DNA from: an uncultured Clostridium sp.
GTDB lineage: Bacteria > Bacillota > Clostridia > Lachnospirales > Lachnospiraceae
Assembly (NCBI GenBank): GCA_958442925.1
Contig: CAUCIO010000145.1
Location: 1 to 5,869, forward strand
Direction: 5' to 3'
DNA length: 5,869 nt
A model generated the notes under the pieces. That model ran no database searches, was not told the origin of the DNA, and saw only the letters and a list, made by a program, of their open reading frames with translations. Every line of letters starts with the position of its first letter. Position 1 is the first letter of the stretch. Both the position numbers and the translations under genes were made by a program. This document shows positions 1 to 4,882 of this stretch, in pieces.

Positions 1-429
1 CTTATTTACGATATCTGCCGCCAGACCGGGATCTGAATCCTGAATGGACAGTTTTAAGATTCGTGTGTCCTTGGGATTTTCTATCTCCAGCTCTTCCTTG
101 AATTCTTCATAGTCATACTCCAGATTCAGGTCTGTAATTACCTTCTCTAACACCGGACGGCTGGTAATCATAACCTTATAGTCCTGTGTCAGCTGGCTTC
201 CTATCTGAAGATCTGCCAGAGAGGTCAGTGTAGTTTCCTTGGAAAGTACGTACATCATGGCTGTGGAGGAATATTTCGGAACAAGTATCAGCTTGCTGTA
301 CAGCCCGAATACAGCGCCTCCCACTGCAAATGCCAGAAGAATCCAGAGAATCTTCTTTTTCAGCTCAAAAAACAGTTCCAGCAGATCAATCTCTATTTCA
401 TCATCTTCTTCATACTGTGTGTTTCCCAT
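1..429 (-). CDS. Wzz/CpsC-type capsular polysaccharide chain-length and kinase-modulator protein (partial, N-terminal part)
   Basis: Only the first 143 codons are present; the reading frame is open to the left edge, so the C-terminal half is missing. The start ATG at 429 is preceded by GCAGGG about 8 nt upstream, inside the end of cpsB. Seen: an acidic cytoplasmic N-terminus (residues 6-18, rich in E and D), a Leu/Phe helix and KKK at 24-26, one hydrophobic membrane segment at about 27-47, then the Wzz-type extracellular start KYSSTAMMYV (52-61) and an alpha/beta region with an N-P-K-D-T-R-I-L-K-L strand motif near 118-127. This layout is that of the Wzz superfamily, Gram-positive CpsC/YveK branch. 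In that branch the membrane protein pairs with the CpsD/YwqD tyrosine kinase and controls polymer length or export. A second membrane helix and a kinase gene should follow outside the window. It lies 5 nt after cpsB, so the two are almost certainly cotranscribed and possibly translationally coupled. The family call is firm; the polymer made is unknown. Confidence 0.93.
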   Translation of the reverse strand, partial: MGNTQYEEDDEIEIDLLELFFELKKKILWILLAFAVGGAVFGLYSKLILVPKYSSTAMMYVLSKETTLTSLADLQIGSQLTQDYKVMITSRPVLEKVITDLNLEYDYEEFKEELEIENPKDTRILKLSIQDSDPGLAADIVNK

Positions 430-434
430 GTAAT

Positions 435-1154
435 TTACCCTGCTATCCCTTCTTGTTTATTCAATATACATTCCGGATATTTTTTTACCATCCGGTGTAA
501 TTCACTCTTTGGGCAGTGCCGTTTCAGCCATGCCAGGGCTTTCTCTGTCTCAGGCGCCCTTGTGCCTGTATTATGCATATCAGTCCCCAGCAGATGAATA
601 TTCCCCTCCAGAATTTGTTTCCGGCACCATCTGGTATGCTTGTTAAACATACTGCCTGTAAGGCTTCTGTAGTTCATCTGAATCAGGTTTCCGGCCTCTC
701 TCAGCTCCTTCAGCTTTCCCTCTTCCCGCAGACAGCTGTAACGTTCTGCATGGGCTACAATGGGAATATATCCGGCTGCCTGAAGCTGTCTCAGTCTCTG
801 ATACAGTCTGCCATATGATATACCGGGCAGAAATTCAATCAGAACAAAGCTGCTTTCTGCCATAGTCAGAGCCTTTCCCCTGCGCAGATTATCTACGGCA
901 TCTTCTGAATCCATGATCTCCTGGCCTAAAAAAATACCGTATCCTGGATCCAGTTTTTGTGCCTCCTGTCTCAAGATTCCGGTAAATTCTCTAAGCTGTT
1001 CAACGTCCTGTCCCTGCCTGTAATGGGGAGTGGCAATGATTGTTCTGATTCCCTGTCTGTATGCCTCCTGGAGCATCTGCCTGGACTCCTCCCATCCGGA
1101 AGAGCCGTCATCAACACCTGGAAGGATGTGTGCGTGTACGTCTATGATATTCAT
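435..1154 (-). CDS. cpsB: CpsB/CapC/YwqE-family PHP-domain tyrosine-protein phosphatase
   Basis: A complete 239-residue protein, the usual length for this family. Metal-binding motifs of a PHP (polymerase and histidinol phosphatase) fold are all present in order: D5-V-H7-A-H9 with LPGVDDG (11-17), TPHY (42-45, H44), GQE (77-79, E79), AHAERY (134-139, H135) and GTDMHN (190-195, D192 and H194). Family knowledge: these are metal-dependent (typically manganese) phosphatases that remove phosphate from the C-terminal tyrosine cluster of the CpsD/YwqD autokinase, tuning capsule or exopolysaccharide synthesis. They are unrelated to the CX5R low-molecular-weight phosphatases, whose motif is absent. 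The start at 1154 is chosen because the family begins within a few residues of the DxHxHxLPG motif; the best Shine-Dalgarno, AGGAAAA, is weak and about 12 nt upstream. The Wzz-type gene follows after 5 nt. It appears to be the first gene of the capsule operon and sits directly downstream of the inverted-repeat-bounded promoter segment, which is its only visible source of transcription. Confidence 0.95.
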   Translation of the reverse strand: MNIIDVHAHILPGVDDGSSGWEESRQMLQEAYRQGIRTIIATPHYRQGQDVEQLREFTGILRQEAQKLDPGYGIFLGQEIMDSEDAVDNLRRGKALTMAESSFVLIEFLPGISYGRLYQRLRQLQAAGYIPIVAHAERYSCLREEGKLKELREAGNLIQMNYRSLTGSMFNKHTRWCRKQILEGNIHLLGTDMHNTGTRAPETEKALAWLKRHCPKSELHRMVKKYPECILNKQEGIAG

Positions 1155-1193
1155 AATTTCTGCTTTTCCTGTCAGCTGTCCCTTCTATGTGTC

Positions 1194-1223
1194 CAGTTTA
1201 CGACAAAATGAGAATTATGTAGT
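1194..1223 (+). repeat. Left arm of 30-bp inverted repeat
   Basis: Matches the reverse complement of 1411-1440 at 28 of 30 positions. Shared blocks are CAG, then TTACGACAAA, then TGAGAATTATGTAGT, with single mismatches at positions 4 and 15 of the arm. This arm has additional symmetry: CAGTTTAC at 1194-1201 is repeated inverted as GTAAACTG at 1222-1229, around a 20-nt centre. It lies in the leader of the cpsB transcript, between the promoter and the gene. Confidence 0.92.
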
Positions 1224-1268
1224 AAACTGATTTGTAGAATAATGTCAATTTCACCTTTTTTCTGTTTC

Positions 1269-1297
1269 AGAATACCATGCACTTCATAATAAATCAA
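1269..1297 (-). promoter_or_regulatory. Predicted sigma-A promoter for the capsule operon, inside the inverted repeats
   Basis: On the minus strand, TTGATT (-35, 1292-1297) is followed by a 17-bp spacer and TATTCT (-10, 1269-1274). The spacer ends in TGG, giving an extended -10 TGN motif. Each hexamer matches consensus at 4 of 6, the spacing is ideal, and the region is AT-rich. Transcription would begin near 1262, giving a leader of roughly 108 nt that reads through the left repeat arm to cpsB. A second candidate lies closer to the gene: a perfect TTGACA at 1243-1248, 16 bp, then TTTACT at 1221-1226, which straddles the inner edge of the repeat. Either would change direction on inversion. Predicted from motif only. 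Confidence 0.6.
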
Positions 1298-1410
1298 CCC
1301 AAAAGCCACAAAATGTTAAAAAAAGAATAGTTTATACCTTTTATTTAATATATCTATATCCTGAAAGCAGATTTTACAGGAAAATAGTTTTATTTAGAAC
1401 AATTTGTAAT

Positions 1411-1440
1411 ACTACATAATTCTCAATTTGTCGTAACCTG
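1411..1440 (-). repeat. Right arm of 30-bp inverted repeat
   Basis: Reverse-complement partner of 1194-1223 (28 of 30). It lies 19 nt from the start of the importer terminator stem. It also carries an 8-bp direct repeat, CAATTTGT, at 1400-1407 and 1424-1431 (24-bp period), one copy inside the arm and one just inside the segment. These could be recombinase contact sites, but that is inference. Confidence 0.92.
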
Positions 1441-1459
1441 ATTCATAGAGAAAATACAG

Positions 1460-1497
1460 AAAAAAGCCCGCGGTTTATGACAGCCGCAGGCTTTTTT
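1460..1497 (-). terminator. Rho-independent terminator of the importer operon (possibly bidirectional)
   Basis: A 14-bp stem pairs 1460-1473 with 1484-1497 around a 10-nt loop. Its core is GCCTGCGG/CCGCGGGC on the minus strand, ending in six T residues. The single irregular pair (1469 with 1488) is a G-U wobble in minus-strand RNA but a C-A mismatch in plus-strand RNA, so the structure is best suited to ending the minus-strand lipoprotein transcript, 15 nt after its stop codon. A run of T also follows on the plus strand, so it could also stop transcription arriving from the adjacent promoter segment in its flipped orientation. Confidence 0.93.
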
Positions 1498-1512
1498 CTA
1501 TGTAATTACATT

Positions 1513-2733
1513 CTAGTAGTAAATATCCTCCAGAATCAGCATGTAGTAGTGATCCAGTCCCTCACCTGCAATGGCGAAGTCTGCTGCTACCGGCATATGC
1601 TCCTTGGAGAAATCATCTAAGAATTCCTTGCTGAGTACATCCTCTGGCTTTAAGTTATTGTCATGCATATATTTTGCAAGCTCTACCTTAAATTTAGGAA
1701 TGTAAACGGAAGAAGGCATCGCCCATCCGGACAGTCTTCCTGTCATACCAGCTTCTTTGGACTTCTCTGTGATCATCTCGTTGATCTTGTCATAATTTCC
1801 CAGATCATCCTCTGTAATCTCCAGATTCAGAATAGTTGGATAAGACTGGGTTGGTGTCGGGCAGCACTGCTCTGCTACGATGAATTTTAACTTAAATGCC
1901 TCGTCCAGAATAACATCGTACATCGGGCAGTTTGTGCCGAAGATATTTGTATCCGGGCCATACTTTTCGATCTGGCGCGGAAGATCCTCTCTGAGGAACT
2001 GAAGCATCGGAGCTCTTCCGTTTCCTGTCTGAGGATCTGGTGTTGTAATCTCTACGAATTCCATACCCAGCTTCTCGCAGGTCTCTTTCATCTTATCCCT
2101 GCGGATTACCTTGCTCTCAGAAGCCATATGAGTCGGGAAGGAGTAGTGGATAAAAGTCTTAGCTCCCATCTCATGAGCCTTTGTAGCAATTGTCTCACCG
2201 CGGCGGTTCCAGTCTGTTGTAATAGAGATATCTACATACTCATTTAACAGCTTCGGATCATCGTTACTTGTAACCATGGTTACAATGTCAGGACGTTTCT
2301 CACGGATTGTCTGGAATGCCGGGATAATTCCCTCCATACCACAGTCAAAAATCACGTATTTCATCTCTGGATCATCTGCAAGGCTGGTGATAACGGAAAT
2401 ACATCCCTCTTTGTCAGTGGAAAAGTTCTCCGGAATCGTTTTATGAACGACTAAATCCGGATATTTCTCTACCATCTCCTGCGCGCCGCGGAACTCATCC
2501 TCGCTGACTGTAACAGTAGGTGTTACAATACCGATTTTGTACGCCTCGTCAGAAGCGGCCTCTTTTCCCTCTTCTGCTGCCGTCTCTCCTGCCTTGCTCT
2601 CCTCAGCTTCTGTCTTCTGCTCTGCTGCAGTGCTCTCCCCCTTTGCATCTGCGCCTGTCTGGGATGAACAGCCTGTCAAAGCGCTGACTGCCAGCGCTGC
2701 CGCCAGAAATGCACTTACCAGTTTCTTTCTCAT
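1513..2733 (-). CDS. DUF3798-like solute-binding lipoprotein of the ABC importer
   Basis: A 406-residue secreted lipoprotein. Seen: a signal peptide with MRKK, a hydrophobic stretch (5-19) and lipobox LTGC with the lipidated Cys at 22. A low-complexity tether rich in A, E, K, G, S and T follows (about 23-63), then a folded domain starting AYKIGIVTPTV at 64. The domain has the alternating beta-alpha pattern of a type I periplasmic-binding fold, with strands such as YVIFDCG (126-132), DIVTMVTSND (149-158), AKTFIHYSFP (191-200) and NIFGTNCP (263-270). From memory this matches the DUF3798 family of clostridia and fusobacteria; I cannot run a profile search. Inferred role: captures the substrate outside the membrane and delivers it to the two permeases encoded just upstream. 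The ligand is unknown. The start at 2733 is preferred over an ATG at 2745 because GGAGG (2739-2743) overlaps that earlier ATG and sits 5 nt before 2733. It is the last gene of the operon, followed by a strong terminator. Confidence 0.88.
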   Translation of the reverse strand: MRKKLVSAFLAAALAVSALTGCSSQTGADAKGESTAAEQKTEAEESKAGETAAEEGKEAASDEAYKIGIVTPTVTVSEDEFRGAQEMVEKYPDLVVHKTIPENFSTDKEGCISVITSLADDPEMKYVIFDCGMEGIIPAFQTIREKRPDIVTMVTSNDDPKLLNEYVDISITTDWNRRGETIATKAHEMGAKTFIHYSFPTHMASESKVIRRDKMKETCEKLGMEFVEITTPDPQTGNGRAPMLQFLREDLPRQIEKYGPDTNIFGTNCPMYDVILDEAFKLKFIVAEQCCPTPTQSYPTILNLEITEDDLGNYDKINEMITEKSKEAGMTGRLSGWAMPSSVYIPKFKVELAKYMHDNNLKPEDVLSKEFLDDFSKEHMPVAADFAIAGEGLDHYYMLILEDIYY

Positions 2734-2738
2734 AGCTT

Positions 2739-2743
2739 CCTCC
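2739..2743 (-). promoter_or_regulatory. Ribosome binding site that fixes the lipoprotein start
   Basis: GGAGG followed by AAGCT and then the ATG at 2733. Its first G is the last base of the in-frame upstream ATG at 2745, so that upstream codon lies partly within the Shine-Dalgarno and is unlikely to be used. Starting at 2733 also gives a standard positively charged MRKK signal-peptide start. Confidence 0.85.
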
Positions 2744-2767
2744 ATTTTGTAATATTTTATTTATTTC

Positions 2768-2806
2768 ATGGGAACTGCTTTTCAAAGCCTCCCCCAGAAA
2801 CCCCAT
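2768..2806 (-). other. Possible mRNA hairpin between permease and lipoprotein genes
   Basis: The 81-nt gap between the second permease and the lipoprotein gene can fold in minus-strand RNA. AUGGGG (2801-2806) can pair with UCCCAU (2768-2773), with one G-U pair, and a small inner stem GCUU/AAGC (2777-2780 with 2785-2788) can form. There is no U-tract, so it is not a terminator. Hairpins at this place often stabilise or demarcate the binding-protein message, which is usually needed in excess. The pairing is short and could be chance. Confidence 0.3.
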
Positions 2807-2814
2807 TGAAATTT

Positions 2815-3858
2815 TTATTTTCCTGCTGTCTCCTTCTCTGTCCTGAGATTTAACATAATAGCGATTACAATGACGCCGTAAGCCACAAAAGAGCGGAAAT
2901 ACTCTCCTACAGCAGGGTTGTTAAACAGATTCTGGCCTGCCATCGGTGAAGTTACAAACAGGGCATGGAACAGCAGGACTCCCAGAAAGCAATGGCGCAT
3001 TTTGGCCTTTTTGATGGAAGCGCCTCCCACCAGAATCGCCGCCGCTGCGAAAGTATCCAGTCCCAGATGTCCGGTGTATACGTTAATGGTTCCAAAATCT
3101 GCCACAAACAGAATCTGGCTCATGGCCGCAAACAATGTCGATATAATAATGCAGATGGTTCTCACCCGGTCGCTCTTGATTCCCAGCTTTTCTGCTGTAT
3201 GAAGATCCGTTCCCACTGCTCTTGCAAGAGTTCCCAGCCTGGTGCGCTGAATATAAAACAGCAGCAGGGCAAAGGCTCCGATGAAGATCAGCGGAAGCAG
3301 GGAATAGGTCTTTCCGTCAAAATTAAAGGGCAGAACGCTTTTAAACACATCACTGATATTTTTAGCGTCAATCATGCTGCGCACACCGATTCCCCGATCT
3401 AACAGAATCTCTTTATTTTTAGGTGCAAAGAACATTCCATAGGCTACCATAAATACAAACTGGTAGATAACAGAGCTTAACTGTCCCACCATAATGGACA
3501 CAATCATCTCTTTTCCCTTGGCTCTGTTTAAAAGAGCCGCCACCATCCATCCAAACACAACGGACAGTACAAAGCTTAAGGCAATCACAAAGAAAAGAGC
3601 GGTTCCGCCTTCCAGCATCAAATCCACAGAGATTACCATGGCTGTCTGGGCCGAAATAGCGCCTACTACGATGGCAAAGTTAAGACCCATTCCGCATGTT
3701 ACCGGCAAAATCAGGGCCAGGGTAAACAGAATATTCCGGATAAACCGCGTATACACCTCTGAAGCTAAATAAGACAGGCTGATTCCTGCAAACTGAAAGG
3801 ACAGGACAGCCAGAGCCAGAACAGCGACAGGAACTATATTACGCTTTATGTACTTCAT
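2815..3858 (-). CDS. ABC importer permease, RbsC/BPD_transp_2 family (second of two)
   Basis: A 347-residue integral membrane protein with about ten hydrophobic segments (approximately 7-25, 40-56, 60-78, 86-111, 117-142, 186-204, 232-252, 265-281, 288-304, 320-336). Family signs: PVTCGMGLNFAIVVG (52-66) after the second segment, the cytoplasmic coupling loop RAVGTDLHTAEKLGIKSDRVR (213-233), and the ILVGGAS loop (275-281) typical of ribose/xylose/nucleoside-type permeases. It should form a heterodimeric channel with the neighbouring permease and dock on the double ATPase. The start at 3858 is chosen over an earlier in-frame ATG at 3891 because AGGAAGGA (3867-3874) lies 8 nt upstream and the shorter form begins with the expected MKYIKR charged start. 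The gene overlaps the end of the upstream permease by 20 nt, which points to coupled translation. The substrate is not readable from the sequence. Confidence 0.93.
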   Translation of the reverse strand: MKYIKRNIVPVAVLALAVLSFQFAGISLSYLASEVYTRFIRNILFTLALILPVTCGMGLNFAIVVGAISAQTAMVISVDLMLEGGTALFFVIALSFVLSVVFGWMVAALLNRAKGKEMIVSIMVGQLSSVIYQFVFMVAYGMFFAPKNKEILLDRGIGVRSMIDAKNISDVFKSVLPFNFDGKTYSLLPLIFIGAFALLLFYIQRTRLGTLARAVGTDLHTAEKLGIKSDRVRTICIIISTLFAAMSQILFVADFGTINVYTGHLGLDTFAAAAILVGGASIKKAKMRHCFLGVLLFHALFVTSPMAGQNLFNNPAVGEYFRSFVAYGVIVIAIMLNLRTEKETAGK

Positions 3859-4882
3859 GTCTTGTATCCTTCCTCTCAAAAATAAATGCATATAAAATAA
3901 TTCCGCTTGTGATAATGGTACGGATAATCTCTGCCATCTCCGGTATCAGAAGGGCATTGGCCACAGGGATGGAGAGCAGATACGTGGTCTGGTATAAAAA
4001 CGTACCAATCAGAGCGTTCATCACTGTGGCTTTCCTTGGACTGGCTCCGCCGATTACAATAGCGGAAACAGCAGGAAAGCTCATCATAAACGGTCCATCA
4101 TACAGGTGCAGGATTCCATAGCTCTGTGAATAGACTACAACTCCCACTGCTGCAATCACCGTTGACATGACAATAGCAATGGTACGGTAGCGGTTGACCC
4201 GGATGCCTGACAGTCTGGCAAAGGTTTCATTTTCAGCAATCGCTGCAAAAATCATGCCTGTTCTCGTTTTAGAAAAGAGCCAGAGAAAAGCTCCTATTCC
4301 AAAGAAAAACAGAAGCAGGCCAATGGGGATCACAACTTCTCCGATTTTCACCTGCCACAGCCGGTCTAAAATCTGTCCGAAATAATTTTCCAGATTAACC
4401 TTGGGACGCAGTCCCTGCCCTCCAATGGGATATAGCATCTGCCGGTTGGTAACAGGCACAAAGGTATAAAACAGATTCATTATCGGGATAAAGGAATACC
4501 CGGCAAAGGTTCCTACAATCTCCTCATTCAGCTTCAGCCTGTTTAATACTGCCGCGTAAAGAAGACCAAATATAAGAGCTACAGCCATTCCCGCAAATGC
4601 AGAGCAGAAGAAACCAGACCAGGAAGTCAGGCGGGCATTCAGGGCAAAAATCATACCCACAAGTCCTGCCGACAGTCCGATGGTCATACCGAAGTTTCTT
4701 CCTGCTCCCACATTGATCATGGGAATCAGGGACAGGACGATCACACCGTTCATAGCCCATTTTACCAGGGCATCGCTGACAATTCCCGCCATATCCATGT
4801 CGATTCCCACGGCTGTCAGAAGCAGAATACCCATAAATACCAGCATAATCATCTGCGGGGGGTTCAAATATTTTGTTTTCAT
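3839..4882 (-). CDS. ABC importer permease, RbsC/BPD_transp_2 family (first of two)
   Basis: A 347-residue integral membrane protein with about ten hydrophobic segments (approximately 11-27, 43-58, 64-82, 91-113, 122-142, 184-203, 233-252, 266-280, 287-304, 317-335). Family signs: PMINVGAGRNFGMTIG (54-69), the cytoplasmic coupling loop AENETFARLSGIRVNRYR (216-233) and VIGGAS (276-281). Its C-terminal half lines up without gaps with the next permease: the G-I-R/K loop and the GGAS loop fall at the same residue numbers, so the two are tandem paralogues specialised as the two halves of one channel. Translation starts at 4882 with GGAGGG about 7 nt upstream. The ATG overlaps the ATPase stop codon as ATGA (4-nt overlap), a classic sign of coupled translation. 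The C-terminus ends in a charged cytoplasmic tail. Confidence 0.94.
   Translation of the reverse strand: MKTKYLNPPQMIMLVFMGILLLTAVGIDMDMAGIVSDALVKWAMNGVIVLSLIPMINVGAGRNFGMTIGLSAGLVGMIFALNARLTSWSGFFCSAFAGMAVALIFGLLYAAVLNRLKLNEEIVGTFAGYSFIPIMNLFYTFVPVTNRQMLYPIGGQGLRPKVNLENYFGQILDRLWQVKIGEVVIPIGLLLFFFGIGAFLWLFSKTRTGMIFAAIAENETFARLSGIRVNRYRTIAIVMSTVIAAVGVVVYSQSYGILHLYDGPFMMSFPAVSAIVIGGASPRKATVMNALIGTFLYQTTYLLSIPVANALLIPEMAEIIRTIITSGIILYAFIFERKDTRHEVHKA

Larger units (their letters stand above)
1194..1440. other. Candidate invertible promoter segment (inverton) upstream of the capsule operon
   Basis: This 247-bp stretch is bounded by a near-perfect 30-bp inverted repeat (1194-1223 against 1411-1440, 28 of 30 identical) and has a 187-bp AT-rich interior with no plausible gene. 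The interior holds a good minus-strand promoter facing cpsB. Family knowledge: a promoter between inverted repeats 100-300 bp apart in front of surface-polysaccharide genes is the standard design of a phase-variable switch flipped by a site-specific recombinase, as in Bacteroides capsule loci and the C. difficile surface and flagellar switches. Inference: the cloned or assembled orientation is ON. Nothing in the window encodes a recombinase, so inversion would be in trans. The alternative is a small non-autonomous transposon, but no flanking target duplication is seen (ATGTGTC on the left against ATTCATA on the right). Confidence 0.72.

Noticed and set aside
239..433. Plus-strand open frames over the capsule, permease and lipoprotein genes (for example 239-433, 516-818, 2537-2752, 2965-3402)
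   Set aside because: They lie opposite genes with complete family motifs, have no convincing ribosome binding sites or recognisable domains, and have compositions expected from antisense reading.
1373..1400. Plus-strand promoter (TTTACA, 16 bp, TAGAAC) reading toward the importer terminator
   Set aside because: The region is so AT-rich that partial matches are expected by chance. It has no gene to serve and no extended -10.
1194..1440. The inverted-repeat segment as a miniature inverted-repeat transposable element (MITE)
   Set aside because: Terminal repeats and AT-rich non-coding content fit, but the sequence just outside the arms shows no direct target duplication, and the interior holds a promoter aimed at a capsule operon. 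It is not excluded: a genome-wide copy count would decide.
2734..2745. Lipoprotein start at the upstream ATG at 2745
   Set aside because: That ATG shares its last base with the GGAGG ribosome binding site, and the downstream ATG has ideal spacing and a standard MRKK signal start.
3859..3891. Second permease start at the ATG at 3891
   Set aside because: The extra 11 residues lie within the upstream gene. A clear AGGAAGGA site sits 8 nt before the ATG at 3858, which also gives a normal membrane-protein N-terminus.
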